DNA of 64,000 bases from Celeribacter baekdonensis (GCF_003047105.1 NZ_CP028475.1:2232001-2296000), one strand, 5' to 3'; shown: positions 36,584-47,031, numbered from the stretch's first letter. The notes: generated by a model not told the origin, from the letters alone. A program made the numbers and translations.

Positions 36584-37255
36584 TCACCCTTTCCACATCT
36601 CATCCAAAGCCGCGCTGAGCTGGCCAAAATCATCTAAGACCCCATGTGCGCCCGCCGCCATGAGCGCCTCACGCCCATGATAGCCCCAGCGCACACCGAT
36701 CCCTTGGACCCGTGCCGCGCGGGCCATTTCCATATCATAGGTTGTATCGCCAATCACCACCGCCTCAGACGCCGCAACATTGCAGTCGGTAAGGCAGCTC
36801 AGCACCATCGAAGGATGCGGCTTGGAGGGGTGGTCATCGGCGCAGTGAGTGGTGACAAACAGATCGCCAAACGCCCAATCTGCGAGCAACGCATCCAACC
36901 CCCGGCGGCTTTTGCCGGTCGCGATCGCCAACAGCACATCATCGCGCGCGCCCAAAGCCCGGACAGCCTCTTCAGCACCGGGATAAAGCGGTGAGGCGGC
37001 GGCCCCCTGTTTCAAACGATGAGTCTGGAACGCGTCTTTATAGCCGTCAACCATCCGAGCAATCGCAGCGTCATCCGCCTCAGGCGCCAGTTCACGCATC
37101 GCCACTGGCAAGGACAGACCAACGATGGACAAAATGGTGTCGCGCTCCGGGGCCGCCTGCCCCACGGTGCCAAATGCCGATTCCATCGACATGATGATAT
37201 GGGCCTGACTGTCGACCAGCGTGCCATCGACGTCAAAAATAACGAGTTTGGTCAT
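36584..37255 (-). CDS. HAD-IA family hydrolase (phosphoglycolate phosphatase-like)
   Basis: This 223-residue hydrolase has motif I DVDGTLVDS, motif II LAIATGKSRRG, a motif III lysine in HPSKPHPSM and motif IV VIGDTTYDMEMA. Cap-domain size fits Gph or pyrophosphatase-like enzymes. Its start overlaps the rluC stop by four bases. Confidence 0.9.
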   Translation of the reverse strand: MTKLVIFDVDGTLVDSQAHIIMSMESAFGTVGQAAPERDTILSIVGLSLPVAMRELAPEADDAAIARMVDGYKDAFQTHRLKQGAAASPLYPGAEEAVRALGARDDVLLAIATGKSRRGLDALLADWAFGDLFVTTHCADDHPSKPHPSMVLSCLTDCNVAASEAVVIGDTTYDMEMARAARVQGIGVRWGYHGREALMAAGAHGVLDDFGQLSAALDEMWKG

Positions 37256-38298
37256 CGCAGACTCTCAAAAGGGTCGGCAGCGGCCAGATCATCGGTCCAG
37301 CCAAACGTATCCCAACTGTTGCGCATATGTTCGGGCAAAGGAGCGGTCACAGTGATGACCTTATGCGTCACCGGATGTTCAAAGGTCAGGCTGCGCGCGT
37401 GCAAGTGGAGCTTTTTCGAAATGATCCCGCCCAATTGCGCGCCCCAACCATCGCCAAGGTTTTCCTGACCTGAACCACCATATTTGCCATCACCAATGAT
37501 CGGATGGCCGATCTCGGCCATATGCGCGCGCAACTGGTGGGTGCGCCCGGTGATCGGCTCCATCGCCACCCAAGAGGCGCGCGACCCAACGCGGTAGAGC
37601 GTGGCGTAGAGCGTATGGGCGCGTTTGGCATCCGGGTTGGCGTTCATATCGCGCGGATGAATGGCGATCATCTTTTCGCCCTCGCCGCGCGCGCCATGAC
37701 CGCCCGCTTTCATCAAGCCGTATTTGATTTCACCAAGATACGGCACAGGCACGCCCGCCACCAAAGCCCAATAAATCTTACGAGTGTTTTTGTGGCGGAA
37801 GGCTTCGGTCAGTTTCGTGGCCATCGCAGGCGTGCGGGCCAAAATCAGAACGCCGGAGGTGTCTTTGTCGAGCCGGTGTACAAGACGCGGCTTTTCCTCA
37901 AGCCCAAATTTGAGCGCCTCAGCCAGACCATCAACATGGCGGGTCTGTTTCGATCCACCTTGGGTCGGCAAGCCCGCCGGTTTGTTCAACACGATGACGT
38001 AATCATCTTTGTAAATCACGCAGGACTGGATCAGTTTCTCATCGGCCGCAGAAATGGCGTCACCACTGCGATCACGTTTGGGCGCGACCTCATCGGGCAG
38101 CGGCGGCACGCGAATTTCCATCCCCGGTCCAACCCGCGTGTTGGATTTCACCCGCCCGCCATCGACGCGAATATCCCCCTTGCGGCACATCTTTTCGATG
38201 TTGCCTTGGGTGATCTGCGGAAACATTTTGCGAAACCAACGGTCGAGCCTTTGCTCGGGTTGATCGTCGCCAATAGTGATCATCTGAACCCGGCTCAT
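37252..38298 (-). CDS. rluC: Ribosomal large subunit pseudouridine synthase (RluC type)
   Basis: This 348-residue enzyme has an N-terminal S4 RNA-binding domain (QRLDRWFRKMFPQITQGNIE) and the catalytic motif RLVHRLDKDTSGVLIL with the essential aspartate. It converts uridines of 23S rRNA to pseudouridine. A longer C-terminus than the E. coli protein is common in Rhodobacterales. Its start overlaps the crcB stop. Confidence 0.9.
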   Translation of the reverse strand: MSRVQMITIGDDQPEQRLDRWFRKMFPQITQGNIEKMCRKGDIRVDGGRVKSNTRVGPGMEIRVPPLPDEVAPKRDRSGDAISAADEKLIQSCVIYKDDYVIVLNKPAGLPTQGGSKQTRHVDGLAEALKFGLEEKPRLVHRLDKDTSGVLILARTPAMATKLTEAFRHKNTRKIYWALVAGVPVPYLGEIKYGLMKAGGHGARGEGEKMIAIHPRDMNANPDAKRAHTLYATLYRVGSRASWVAMEPITGRTHQLRAHMAEIGHPIIGDGKYGGSGQENLGDGWGAQLGGIISKKLHLHARSLTFEHPVTHKVITVTAPLPEHMRNSWDTFGWTDDLAAADPFESLR

Positions 38299-38669
38299 GC
38301 GTAAAAACTCCGTGCGGTGTAAAGGCCCAATACGATGCCGCCCAATGCAAGCACCAGTGTTGCGACAACATAAAGAGCGGCCAAAGTGACCTCGCCGCGC
38401 TCATAAATCGTGATCGCATCCAGCGAGAAGGCCGAATAAGTCGTGAATCCGCCCAACATCCCTGTCATCAACAGCGGCGCGTAGCGGTTGCCGTTTTCAT
38501 GGGCGAGCACCACGACGATGACCCCCATCAAAAATGAGCCCAAGAAATTGACCGTCACGGTGCCCCATGGGAAATCCTTGCCCAAAAGTCGCGCTGTGGC
38601 GACGCCGGTCATATAACGCGCCGTGGCGCCGAATGCACCTCCGAGGGCGACTTGGATCAAGGGAGGCAT
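38295..38669 (-). CDS. crcB: Fluoride ion channel CrcB/Fluc
   Basis: This 124-residue protein has four membrane helices and the Fluc signatures GGAFGATARYMTG, VNFLGSFLMG (pore Asn) and GGFTTYSAFSLD (the TTYS fluoride track). It exports fluoride as an antiparallel dimer. The ATG at 38669 has AAGGA six bases upstream; the open frame extending further is not homologous. No fluoride riboswitch was evident in the ~90 bp upstream. Confidence 0.93.
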   Translation of the reverse strand: MPPLIQVALGGAFGATARYMTGVATARLLGKDFPWGTVTVNFLGSFLMGVIVVVLAHENGNRYAPLLMTGMLGGFTTYSAFSLDAITIYERGEVTLAALYVVATLVLALGGIVLGLYTARSFYA

Positions 38670-38758
38670 GGAGAGTCCTTTCTCGGTGCCGTTCAATGGA
38701 CCTTTTGCGGGCCCTTCTGCTTGGCGTTTCCTGTGGTGCGCCGGGGCCAATGTCAACG

Positions 38759-40072
38759 TCAACTGGTGCGTTTGTCACGCAGCTTATCGAAATAGGCCAC
38801 TCTCTTGGCCAAATCGCGTTCAAATCCGCGTTCAACCGGTTTGTAAAACTGGGTGCGTGGGAGGGTGTCGGGGAAAAAGTTTTGCCCCGAAAACCCGTCT
38901 TCGGCATCGTGATCATAGGCGTAATTCTCGCCATATCCCTGCTCCGCCATCAGTTTTGTTGGGGCGTTGAGGATGTGTTTGGGGGGCGGTTCCGACCCGG
39001 TTTTGCGGGCCGCATCCCGCGCCGCTTTGAACGCCGTGTAAACCGCATTCGATTTCGGCGCGAGCGCGAGATAAACCACTGCCTGCGCCAGCGCCAATTC
39101 GCCCTCGGGCGAGCCCAAGCGTTCGTAGACCTCCCAGGCATGAAGGCACATCGCCTGCGCCTGTGGGTCGGCCAATTGGATGTCCTCAATCGCCATCCGG
39201 GTCAATCGCCGCGCCAAATAGCGCGGGTCCTCACCGCCCTCCAACATCCGCGAAAACCAATAGAGCGCTGCATCGGGATCCGAGCCGCGCACCGATTTGT
39301 GCAGAGCCGAAATCAGGTTGTAATGCTCATCGCCGGATTTGTCGTATTTCGCGGCACGGCGCATCAAACGTTTGCCAAGCTGTTCGGGATCGAGAGGCGT
39401 CTCAACCTTCCACGCGGCAATCTGTTCGATCAGGTTCAACAATGTGCGCCCGTCACCATCGGCCATTTCAAACAACGTATCACGCGCACGCGCATTCAAC
39501 GGCAACGGCTTGCCAAACTCACGCTCGGCGCGTTCTGCCAAAAGCGCAAGATCCGCCAAAGACAGCCGCGTCAACACCATCACTTGCGCGCGTGACAGCA
39601 CAGCCGCGTTCAACTCGAACGAGGGGTTCTCGGTCGTCGCGCCAACCAAAAGAATGGTGCCATCTTCCATGTAGGGCAGAAAACTGTCCTGTTGTGCTTT
39701 GTTGAAACGATGAATCTCGTCAACAAACAGCAAGGTCCCCTGCCCGTTTTGTCGCCGGATTTTGGCCGCTTCAAACACTTTGCGCAGATCCGGTACGCCG
39801 GTAAAAATCGCAGAAATCTGGACGAAATACAGATCGGTTTCGGCCGCCAAAAGCCGCGCGATGGTGGTTTTGCCCACACCTGGCGGGCCCCAAAAAATGA
39901 TGGAGGACAGCGAGCCGGACGCCAACATCACACCAAGCGGCGAGTCGGGTCCCAACACCTGTTCTTGGCCAATCACCTCACCCAAGGCTTGCGGACGCAA
40001 ACGATCAGCCAACGGCCGGGAGCCGGCGGCGTGTGGGGGCGATGGTTCTGTGGATGCAAAGAGGTCAGACAT
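38759..40072 (-). CDS. rarA: Replication-associated recombination protein A (RarA/MgsA)
   Basis: This 437-residue AAA+ ATPase has Walker A GPPGVGKTTIARL, Walker B LLFVDEIHRFNKAQQDSFLP and sensor-1 VGATTENPSFELN, then a C-terminal MgsA oligomerisation domain (YWFSRMLEGGEDPRYLARRL). It acts at stalled replication forks. It lies upstream of crcB on the same strand with an 89 bp spacer. Confidence 0.93.
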   Translation of the reverse strand: MSDLFASTEPSPPHAAGSRPLADRLRPQALGEVIGQEQVLGPDSPLGVMLASGSLSSIIFWGPPGVGKTTIARLLAAETDLYFVQISAIFTGVPDLRKVFEAAKIRRQNGQGTLLFVDEIHRFNKAQQDSFLPYMEDGTILLVGATTENPSFELNAAVLSRAQVMVLTRLSLADLALLAERAEREFGKPLPLNARARDTLFEMADGDGRTLLNLIEQIAAWKVETPLDPEQLGKRLMRRAAKYDKSGDEHYNLISALHKSVRGSDPDAALYWFSRMLEGGEDPRYLARRLTRMAIEDIQLADPQAQAMCLHAWEVYERLGSPEGELALAQAVVYLALAPKSNAVYTAFKAARDAARKTGSEPPPKHILNAPTKLMAEQGYGENYAYDHDAEDGFSGQNFFPDTLPRTQFYKPVERGFERDLAKRVAYFDKLRDKRTS

Positions 40073-40115
40073 AGGCGGACGTTACGCCGCTTATGTCCGA
40101 TGGAAAAGAGGTATC

Positions 40116-40142
40116 GGGGCCGAAATGGCGCGTTTCGGCCCC
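40116..40142 (-). terminator. Hairpin after the AHL synthase gene
   Basis: GGGGCCGAAA and TTTCGGCCCC form a ten-base stem around seven bases, followed on the minus strand by GATACCTCTTTTCC. It lies just past the AHL synthase stop and before rarA. Confidence 0.6.
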
Positions 40143-40158
40143 GGTCCAAAACGCATGG

Positions 40159-40746
40159 TTAGTGAAGTTTGTTGCTGAGATTGATGCGCATGCACGCATT
40201 GTGCGCGCCGCCAATATCCATCACAGGCCCCACAACATCAATGTCGAGACCGACACGACGCCCCCAACGATTGCCGTTTTCAGGGATGAGACACAAAACT
40301 GACGTGGCCCCCAAAGCCCGTGCAGAATTGGTCATTTCCCCAATCAGGCTCATCTGAACCCGCATCCGTTGTTTCGCAGGCACACGGGGCGAGACAAAAA
40401 TCCGGCTCGACTCCCAAACATGCGGCGCAACAGGTGCCTCTTCGAACAACAAATTGCTCGGGATACTGTCCAAAAGCCCGCGCTGAGCATCGCGGATCAT
40501 ATAGGAATAGATGCCACATTTTGTGGTTGTCGGGGTCAAGCGGATACCGGCCAACACATCTCCGAACTCGTGAACCGCGATCCAACGGGATGCGGGCGTG
40601 TCGTATTGGTCATATTCCATGCCATCCGCTTGGGGCAAATCCCACTTCGCGTGCTGAATGAAGGTTTCATGTCTAGCGCGAAGCATGTTGGCGAAAAGAT
40701 CGCCATGGTTGTGCAGATTGGCAAAAGAAAGTGTGGTCGTTTGCAT
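40159..40746 (-). CDS. Acyl-homoserine-lactone synthase (LuxI family)
   Basis: This 195-residue autoinducer synthase makes N-acyl-homoserine lactones from S-adenosylmethionine and acyl-ACP. Conserved residues are present: Arg25 and Phe29 (RARHETFI), Trp35, Asp46 and Asp49 (MEYDQYDTP), Arg69 (AGIRL), Glu112 and Arg115 (WESSRIFV). GGAGA precedes the ATG. It is 54 bp downstream of a LuxR-type gene on the same strand, forming a complete quorum-sensing pair. The acyl chain length cannot be told from sequence. Confidence 0.93.
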   Translation of the reverse strand: MQTTTLSFANLHNHGDLFANMLRARHETFIQHAKWDLPQADGMEYDQYDTPASRWIAVHEFGDVLAGIRLTPTTTKCGIYSYMIRDAQRGLLDSIPSNLLFEEAPVAPHVWESSRIFVSPRVPAKQRMRVQMSLIGEMTNSARALGATSVLCLIPENGNRWGRRVGLDIDVVGPVMDIGGAHNACMRINLSNKLH

Positions 40747-40800
40747 GGTACTTCTCCGGTGTTGGTTGATTTCTTCAACGCAACGCGAGAGCGAGCACCG

Positions 40801-41424
40801 TCACAACAGCTTGATCTCCTTGGCTTTTTGAATGGCCTCTGAGGTCGTCCGGGCCATAAGACGTTCTCGGGCAGAAACAAGGCGCGCCTTTAGCGCACTT
40901 TCTGAAATCCCGAGCTTGGCCGCGGCTGCTGCATGACGATCACCGCCCGCGATGCACCGGAGGGCCTGAATTTGAGCCTGTGTCAGATCTGTTTGAGGTT
41001 CTGAGATTTCATGGAGTGTGCGCGAAATAGTGGCGATTTTCGTGATCTCTTGATCGGTGAATTCGCGATCCGAGCGGGCACATCCGATGATGGTTCTCGA
41101 CTGAACCGGTCCACAGGACACGGCGATACCATAGTTCAGGCCGAATTCAGCGGCCTGCCTCCAAAGATTAAATGGATCGGGGAGTTCTATTTCGCTCCAC
41201 CTTGTTTGCCCTTCGCAACTCAACCCCCAAGCAATCATCGGATCCCTCAACGCATAGGCGTTTGCTGTGTAGTGTTCGAGCCATTTCGGATCATATGTGG
41301 CCTCCGCAACAAGCGGGGACGCGAACCGGATGTGCAATCCTACCGAATAGCCAGCAGGAGACGCGGCTCGTAGCTGAGCAAACAAGCGTGTGAGTTCCGT
41401 TGTGTCAGACATTGATAAATTCAT
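40801..41424 (-). CDS. LuxR family quorum-sensing regulator
   Basis: This 207-residue regulator has an N-terminal autoinducer-binding domain (PKWLEHYTANAYALRDPMIA with the Trp, Tyr and Asp-Pro residues of the ligand pocket) and a C-terminal LuxR helix-turn-helix (LTQAQIQALRCIAGGDRHAA, KLGISESALKARLVSA). Two starts are possible, 41424 and 41412. It lies directly upstream of the AHL synthase gene. Confidence 0.92.
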   Translation of the reverse strand: MNLSMSDTTELTRLFAQLRAASPAGYSVGLHIRFASPLVAEATYDPKWLEHYTANAYALRDPMIAWGLSCEGQTRWSEIELPDPFNLWRQAAEFGLNYGIAVSCGPVQSRTIIGCARSDREFTDQEITKIATISRTLHEISEPQTDLTQAQIQALRCIAGGDRHAAAAAKLGISESALKARLVSARERLMARTTSEAIQKAKEIKLL

Positions 41425-41449
41425 TCTTTCACGAAAGGGAGTGACAACC

Positions 41450-41467
41450 CTAAGGCGACCACCTTAA
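41450..41467. promoter_or_regulatory. lux-box-like dyad upstream of the luxR gene
   Basis: CTAAGG-CGACCA-CCTTAA is an 18 bp imperfect inverted repeat with six-base arms (five pairs perfect), sited 26 bp upstream of the luxR start. Size and position fit autoregulation by the LuxR protein. Confidence 0.5.
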
Positions 41468-41699
41468 CAAGGACTAAACCAAAGAGCATTGCTTGGGAAC
41501 CCTCTTTGATTGCGGTTTCTGTCATGTCGGGCCAAATAGCGCCTATTCGCATAAATTTCGGCCAAAAGATTTGGTTTATTTCGGCAAATTTCGCACAACA
41601 TCAGGCCTAAAATGCCTCTGTACGTCCAGTATTGAGCCAAAAAGAAGATCCGAAAAGACAGGGATGCTTACAAACTGCATCAAATTTACACATTCAAAC

Positions 41700-41728
41700 A
41701 AAAAAGCCCCGCACAAGGCGGGGCTTTT
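41700..41728 (-). terminator. Terminator after rplQ
   Basis: On the minus strand GCCCCGC and GCGGGGC flank CTTGT, followed by a T tract. It marks the end of the ribosomal super-operon. Confidence 0.92.
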
Positions 41729-41749
41729 CCAGAATCGTTTCAAGAAGGT

Positions 41750-42178
41750 TTAATCTTCTTCGGCCATTGCGGCGTCTTCGGCCTCAAGGCGCGCACGGTC
41801 GGCGGCACCTTTGGCAGCCGGATCGCGGTCAACCAGCTCAATGATCGCCATCGGAGCCATGTCACCATAACGGAAGCCAGCTTTCAAAACGCGGGTGTAA
41901 CCACCAGCGCGCTCTGCATAGCGCGGGCCGAGGATTTCAAAGAGTTTCGCAACATCTTTGTCCTGTTTCAACTGAGCAGCAGCCTGACGACGGGCGTGAA
42001 GATCGCCACGTTTGCCGAGGGTGATCAGCTTGTCCATGATGCGCTTAAGCTCTTTGGCTTTCGGCAAGGTGGTTTTGATTTGTTCGTGCTCAATGAGCGA
42101 GCCGGACATGTTGGAGAACATCGCTTTGCGGTGTTCGTGGGTCCGGTTCAGGCGGCGGTAGCCTCTAGCGTGACGCAT
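41750..42178 (-). CDS. rplQ: 50S ribosomal protein L17
   Basis: This 142-residue L17 begins [20 protein letters not shown] and contains [20 protein letters not shown]. The C-terminus is an acidic tail ([11 protein letters not shown]), common in alphaproteobacteria. It follows rpoA after 134 bp and is last in the operon. Confidence 0.96.
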   Translation of the reverse strand: MRHARGYRRLNRTHEHRKAMFSNMSGSLIEHEQIKTTLPKAKELKRIMDKLITLGKRGDLHARRQAAAQLKQDKDVAKLFEILGPRYAERAGGYTRVLKAGFRYGDMAPMAIIELVDRDPAAKGAADRARLEAEDAAMAEED

Positions 42179-42312
42179 GTGTCTCTCCTATAGCGTGTTT
42201 TGCTTTGTCTGACCGGCGATGCGTGTCACCGGCTCTCCTTGGGGCATTGGCCCACATATTCCCCGGCAATTCCGGGCATTGTCGAGGGAGGCCTAAACCT
42301 CCCCCAAATCTC

Positions 42313-43329
42313 TTAGAACTGGTCTTCGAATTTCTTCGCCAGGTCTTCGATATTCTCAGGCGGCCATTCTTCGACATCCATACCGAGGTGCAAGCCCATG
42401 CCGGACAAAACCTCTTTGATCTCGTTGAGCGACTTGCGACCGAAGTTCGGGGTGCGGAGCATCTCGGCTTCGGTTTTCTGGATCAGATCGCCGATGTAAA
42501 CGATGTTGTCGTTTTTCAGGCAGTTTGCAGACCGGACAGACAGTTCCAGCTCGTCCACTTTCTTCAACAAAAGCGGGTTGAACTCGAGACCATCGTCTTC
42601 TTCCTGACGACCAGCCGATTCCGGCTCGTCAAAGTTCACGAAGATGCCCAATTGATCCTGAAGGATACGCGCCGCAAATGCGACTGCATCTTCCGGGGTC
42701 AACGAACCGTCGGTTTCGATTTTCATCGTCAGTTTGTCATAGTCGAGCACTTGACCTTCGCGGGTCGGTTGCACGTCGTAGGACACTTTTTTCACCGGCG
42801 AAAAGATCGCATCAATCGGGATCAGGCCGATCGGCGCATCTTCGGCCTTGTTTTTCTCGGCGGAGACATAGCCTTTGCCGGTGTTGACGGTCAGCTCCAT
42901 GAACAAATCAGCGCCGTCATCAAGGTGACAGATCACGTGATCTTTGTTCAAAACTTCGATGCCCGCAGATTCGGAAATATCACCACCCGTGACAACCATC
43001 GGCCCTTTGGCGGCGATGGACAGGCGCTTCGGCCCTTCCACATCCATGCGCAAGGAAATGCCTTTGAGGTTGAGGATCACGTCGGTGACATCTTCACGCA
43101 CGCCCGCAATGGACGAAAACTCGTGCAGAACATTGTCGATCTGAACAGAGGTGATGGCCGCGCCTTGAAGCGACGACATCAGCACGCGACGCAATGCGTT
43201 GCCCAGTGTCAAGCCAAAGCCGCGTTCCAGCGGCTCGGCGACAACGGTGGCCTGACGTGCGGGCTCGTTGCCCGGCTTGACGTCAAGCTGTTGCGGTTTG
43301 ATGAGCTCGGCCCAATTTTTGTGGATCAT
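42313..43329 (-). CDS. rpoA: RNA polymerase subunit alpha
   Basis: The 338-residue alpha subunit has the assembly domain ([20 protein letters not shown]) and the C-terminal DNA/activator domain ([40 protein letters not shown]). The ATG at 43329 ([10 protein letters not shown]) has GGAGG eight bases upstream. Confidence 0.97.
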   Translation of the reverse strand: MIHKNWAELIKPQQLDVKPGNEPARQATVVAEPLERGFGLTLGNALRRVLMSSLQGAAITSVQIDNVLHEFSSIAGVREDVTDVILNLKGISLRMDVEGPKRLSIAAKGPMVVTGGDISESAGIEVLNKDHVICHLDDGADLFMELTVNTGKGYVSAEKNKAEDAPIGLIPIDAIFSPVKKVSYDVQPTREGQVLDYDKLTMKIETDGSLTPEDAVAFAARILQDQLGIFVNFDEPESAGRQEEDDGLEFNPLLLKKVDELELSVRSANCLKNDNIVYIGDLIQKTEAEMLRTPNFGRKSLNEIKEVLSGMGLHLGMDVEEWPPENIEDLAKKFEDQF

Positions 43330-43403
43330 TGAAGTAGCCTCCATTCCTGTCCTCCCGCCCATGTCCGTAAGCGGAGAACGCCCGAGGGGTCTTTTAAACG
43401 CAA

Positions 43404-43437
43404 AAACGGACCGCGGGCGTGAACACCCGCGATCCAA
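43404..43437 (-). terminator. Intercistronic hairpin between rpsK and rpoA
   Basis: GGATCGCGGGTG pairs with CACGCCCGCGGTCC on the minus strand, followed by GTTTTTG. It could attenuate transcription into rpoA. Confidence 0.5.
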
Positions 43438-43452
43438 ATAATATAGGCGTGA

Positions 43453-43845
43453 TTACACGCGGCGACGCTTTGGAGGGCGGCAGCCGTTGTGTGCAATCGG
43501 CGTCACGTCACGAATAGACGTGATGTTCAAACCAACAGCCGCAAGTGCGCGCAGCGCAGATTCACGACCCGAACCCGGACCCTGAACTTCGACTTCGATG
43601 GTTTTCAGACCGTGATCCTGAGCCTTTTTCGCCGCATCTTCCGCAGCCATCTGAGCGGCGTAAGGTGTGGATTTCCGCGAGCCTTTAAAGCCCATGGTGC
43701 CAGCAGACGACCAAGCGATCGCATTGCCCTGCACGTCGGAGATCAGGATTTTGGTGTTGTTGAAGGTCGAATTCACGTGAGCAACGCCAGCGGCGATGTT
43801 CTTGGAGACCTTTTTCTTAGCGGTACGACGGGTATCGCGTGCCAT
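43453..43845 (-). CDS. rpsK: 30S ribosomal protein S11
   Basis: The 130-residue S11 contains [23 protein letters not shown]-like [20 protein letters not shown] and the conserved C-terminus [18 protein letters not shown]. It forms part of the small-subunit platform. Gap to rpsM is 15 bp. Confidence 0.97.
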   Translation of the reverse strand: MARDTRRTAKKKVSKNIAAGVAHVNSTFNNTKILISDVQGNAIAWSSAGTMGFKGSRKSTPYAAQMAAEDAAKKAQDHGLKTIEVEVQGPGSGRESALRALAAVGLNITSIRDVTPIAHNGCRPPKRRRV

Positions 43846-43860
43846 GTTCTATGCCCTCCC

Positions 43861-44229
43861 TTATTTCTTCTTGCCGGCGATTGCTTTTGCCGGACCTTTG
43901 CGCGTGCGTGCGTTGGTGTGGGTCCGCTGACCACGCACCGGGAGGTTACGGCGGTGACGGAGGCCACGGTAGCAACCGAGGTCCATCAAACGCTTGATGT
44001 TCATTTGAGTCTCACGACGCAAGTCACCTTCAACGGTGTAGTTTGCATCGACGTGCTCGCGCAGAGCGAGAACTTCAGAGTCGGAGAGTTCGTTGACGCG
44101 ACGGGTCAGGTCGATGCCAACGGCTTCGCAGATAGCAACAGCAGAGGTATTACCAATGCCAGTGATGTAAGTGAGGGCGATCGGGACCCGCTTTGCAGTG
44201 GGGATGTTTACGCCGGCGATACGTGCCAC
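43861..44229 (-). CDS. rpsM: 30S ribosomal protein S13
   Basis: The 122-residue S13 begins [20 protein letters not shown] and has the helix-two-turn-helix and a basic C-terminus ([20 protein letters not shown]). It contacts the large subunit at the head. Confidence 0.97.
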   Translation of the reverse strand: MARIAGVNIPTAKRVPIALTYITGIGNTSAVAICEAVGIDLTRRVNELSDSEVLALREHVDANYTVEGDLRRETQMNIKRLMDLGCYRGLRHRRNLPVRGQRTHTNARTRKGPAKAIAGKKK

Positions 44230-44394
44230 GTGGTCTGTCCTTTCGTTGCGGTTCCGTAATACCGGAACCTTTTTTCACAACGTTGGCTCGCGGGTTTAAG
44301 GCCTCGCGAGCCGCAGCTGAATTCAATCTGATTGCCTCGGACTGGGTCCGACGTCGAATCTTTTCCCATAGGGATGGGTTGCCATAAGAGGGAA

Positions 44395-44422
44395 TCACCG
44401 GAGCGTCAAGAGGCCCCGGTGA
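44395..44422 (-). terminator. Weak hairpin downstream of adk
   Basis: TCACCGG and CCGGTGA can pair across a 14-base loop in the adk-rpsM spacer. There is only a modest T-rich stretch after it, so attenuation rather than full termination is likely. Confidence 0.35.
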
Positions 44423-44453
44423 ATTTCCAAATCTTGCCAAGGATGTGGCGCGT

Positions 44454-45095
44454 TTACGCCAGCGCTTTGGCGATATCCGCAGCCACTTTTTCTGGATCTT
44501 GAAGGCCATCGACGGACTTCAGATCACCACGGGCATAGTAATAGCCAATCAGCGGCGAGGTCTTTTTGTAATATTCCATCAGACGGGTTTTGAGGCTATC
44601 CTCATTGTCATCCGCGCGACGTTTCAGATCGGTCGACCCGCAGGCATCACACACACCATCGACTTTGGTCGGCTTGGTGGTGTCGTGGTACACCTCACCG
44701 CAATTGCCACAGGTGTAGCGGCCGGTGATGCGGTTCACGAGCGCTTGGTCATCGACGGCAATCTCAATCACAGCTTCGAGTTGCGCCCCATTGCGCGACA
44801 ACAGCTCATTGAGCGCGTCAGCCTGACCCAAGGTGCGTGGAAAGCCATCAAAGATAAACCCTGCGGCATTGCCGTTGCGGATTTTCTCATCAATCAGGCC
44901 AATCACGATCTCGTCGGTGACAAGTTGCCCTGCGTCCATGATGGCGGCAACTTTTTTGCCCATTTCGGTCCCGGAGGTCCGTGCATCACGCAGCATATCC
45001 CCAGTCGAAAGTTGCACCATGCCGCGCTCCTCAACAAGACGGCGTGCCTGTGTGCCTTTGCCCGCGCCGGGCGGTCCAAGCAAAATAATGTTCAT
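44454..45095 (-). CDS. adk: Adenylate kinase (zinc LID form)
   Basis: This 213-residue enzyme interconverts AMP+ATP and 2 ADP. It has P-loop [11 protein letters not shown], the AMP-site [11 protein letters not shown] and a LID with four cysteines (Cys129, Cys132, Cys149, Cys152) that bind zinc. It overlaps secY by four bases; this coupling is typical of the spc operon. Confidence 0.97.
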   Translation of the reverse strand: MNIILLGPPGAGKGTQARRLVEERGMVQLSTGDMLRDARTSGTEMGKKVAAIMDAGQLVTDEIVIGLIDEKIRNGNAAGFIFDGFPRTLGQADALNELLSRNGAQLEAVIEIAVDDQALVNRITGRYTCGNCGEVYHDTTKPTKVDGVCDACGSTDLKRRADDNEDSLKTRLMEYYKKTSPLIGYYYARGDLKSVDGLQDPEKVAADIAKALA

Positions 45096-46450
45096 TTCCG
45101 TGTCGTCCCTCTTTTGCTGCGCTTCCTCCCACGCAGCTGAGATTTCTCAATCAGACCCTCATACTGGTGTGCCAGCAAGTGAGATTGAATTTGCTGAATC
45201 GTGTCCATCGTCACCGATACCACGATCAACACCGAAGTGCCGCCAAAATAGAAGGGAATGGCGAATTGGCTACGCAAAATCTCTGGCAAGAGACAAACTG
45301 CCGCAAGATAGGCGGAGCCGATGACGAGAATGCGGGCCACAATGTAGTCCAGATGCTCCTCAGTCTTTTTGCCTGGGCGAATGCCAGGAATAAAGCCGTT
45401 TTGGTTCTTCAGATTCTTAGCCACGTCTTCGGTTTTGAAAGCCACGTTCGCGGTATAAAAATAGGCGAAGAACACGATCATGAGAGTGAAGAACAACAGA
45501 TAGAGCGGTTGCCCCGGACCGAAATAGGCCAAGATGGTGGACATCACCGGACCAACATCACCTTGACCGGAGAAGGTCGCGATGGTGGTCGGCAGAAGCA
45601 AGAGGGAGCTTGCAAAAATCGCCGGGATCACGCCCGCCGGGTTGACTTTGATCGGCAGGTGGGAGGACTGCGCGTCATAGATTTTCATGCCTTGCTGGCG
45701 GCGGGGATATTGGATGTGCACCTTGCGCAGCGCCCGCTCCATGAAGACCACAAAGGCGATCACACCGACAATCATGGCAATGACGATGAGGATCACCGCC
45801 GGGGACACGGCCCCCGTGCGGCCAGATTCAAAGAACTGAGCCAAGGCGCGCGGGATTTCGGCCACGATACCAACGAAGATGATCAAGGAGATGCCGTTGC
45901 CGATACCGCGATTGGTGATTTGCTCACCCAGCCACATCAGGAACATGGTGCCACCCACAAGGGTGATCACGACGCCTGCACGGAAGTACCAGCCCGGATC
46001 ATGGGCCAAATTCCCGCCTTCCAGCGAGGCCGCCAGACCATAGGCCTGAAACAGCGCCAAGGCGACCGTGCCAAAGCGCGTGTATTGGTTGATTTTCTTG
46101 CGACCCGCCTCACCCTCTTTTTTGAGGTTTTCGAGCGCGGGGACCATGGAGGTCATCAACTGAACGATGATCGACGCAGAGATGTAAGGCATGATGCCGA
46201 GGGCAAAAATACCCATCCGGCCCAACGCACCACCGGTGAACATCGACAGGATGCCGCCGATACCGGACGCGGCCTGATCCATAAAGTTCTTAAGCGCGCC
46301 ACCGTCGATCCCCGGCACCGGAATATAGGTGCCCAGACGATACACGATCAAAAGACCGAGGGTGAAAAAGATACGCTGACGAAGCTCTTTGGCTTTCCCG
46401 AGGGTGCCCCAGTCGAGGTTCGCTGCCATTTGTTCTGCTGCGGATGCCAT
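45092..46450 (-). CDS. secY: Protein translocase subunit SecY
   Basis: The 452-residue SecY has ten membrane helices, the plug region after [20 protein letters not shown], the [20 protein letters not shown] loop and the C-terminal [15 protein letters not shown] tail. It forms the protein-conducting channel. It lies between rplO and adk. Confidence 0.97.
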   Translation of the reverse strand: MASAAEQMAANLDWGTLGKAKELRQRIFFTLGLLIVYRLGTYIPVPGIDGGALKNFMDQAASGIGGILSMFTGGALGRMGIFALGIMPYISASIIVQLMTSMVPALENLKKEGEAGRKKINQYTRFGTVALALFQAYGLAASLEGGNLAHDPGWYFRAGVVITLVGGTMFLMWLGEQITNRGIGNGISLIIFVGIVAEIPRALAQFFESGRTGAVSPAVILIVIAMIVGVIAFVVFMERALRKVHIQYPRRQQGMKIYDAQSSHLPIKVNPAGVIPAIFASSLLLLPTTIATFSGQGDVGPVMSTILAYFGPGQPLYLLFFTLMIVFFAYFYTANVAFKTEDVAKNLKNQNGFIPGIRPGKKTEEHLDYIVARILVIGSAYLAAVCLLPEILRSQFAIPFYFGGTSVLIVVSVTMDTIQQIQSHLLAHQYEGLIEKSQLRGRKRSKRGTTRK

Positions 46451-46554
46451 TAATGGTCTCTCTCTTCACGAACAGCGCCGCCCGACCGGTCTTCCGGGGC
46501 GGCGCTTGGAAAACTTAAGGATGACTTAAGGGTCTAAACCCTCTGTCACAAGCC

Positions 46555-47031
46555 TTATTCGGCTGCCGCGTCGGCCTTTGCAGTCACAGTCAGCGAACCG
46601 CCTGCTTTTTCCACAGCTTCGATCGCAGATTTCGATGCGCCAGTCACGGTGATCGACAGTTTCGAGGTGACTTCACCCTTTGCCAAAACGCGGATGCCAT
46701 CGAGTTTGCGACGGATCAGACCGGAGGACACCAGCGTGTCTTCGTTCACGTTTGCGGCGTCGAGTTTGCCAGCTTCGATGAATTTCTCGATCAGGCCGAG
46801 GTTCACAACGGCAAACTCTTTGCGATTCGGCTTGTTAAAGCCGCGCTTCGGCAGACGTTGGTACAAAGGCATCTGACCGCCTTCGTAGCCTTTGATCGCC
46901 ACACCCGAACGGGATTTTTGACCTTTGATACCACGGCCACCCATTTTACCGGTGCCGGAACCCGGACCACGACCAACGCGTTTACGAGCTTTGGTGGCGC
47001 CTGCGTTATCACGCAATTCATGCAATTTCAT
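46555..47031 (-). CDS. rplO: 50S ribosomal protein L15
   Basis: The 158-residue L15 has the Gly-rich N-terminus [20 protein letters not shown], then [20 protein letters not shown]. It starts a new transcription segment: an upstream promoter lies at 47127-47155 and terminators follow the genes before it. Confidence 0.96.
   Translation of the reverse strand: MKLHELRDNAGATKARKRVGRGPGSGTGKMGGRGIKGQKSRSGVAIKGYEGGQMPLYQRLPKRGFNKPNRKEFAVVNLGLIEKFIEAGKLDAANVNEDTLVSSGLIRRKLDGIRVLAKGEVTSKLSITVTGASKSAIEAVEKAGGSLTVTAKADAAAE

Larger units (their letters stand above)
41425..41749. promoter_or_regulatory. Upstream region of the quorum-sensing operon
   Basis: This 325 bp gap separates luxR from rplQ. It contains a lux-box-like dyad at 41450-41467 and the rplQ terminator at 41700-41728. 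The middle section (41480-41690) has no recognisable gene. Confidence 0.5.

Noticed and set aside
38670..38760. Fluoride riboswitch before crcB
   Set aside because: No match to the conserved crcB-motif core could be found by eye in the short upstream region.
44247..44280. GGTTCC...GGAACC hairpin with a T tract on the plus strand between rpsM and adk
   Set aside because: The T tract is on the strand without genes; in the direction of transcription it is preceded by A residues, so it is not a normal terminator for this operon.
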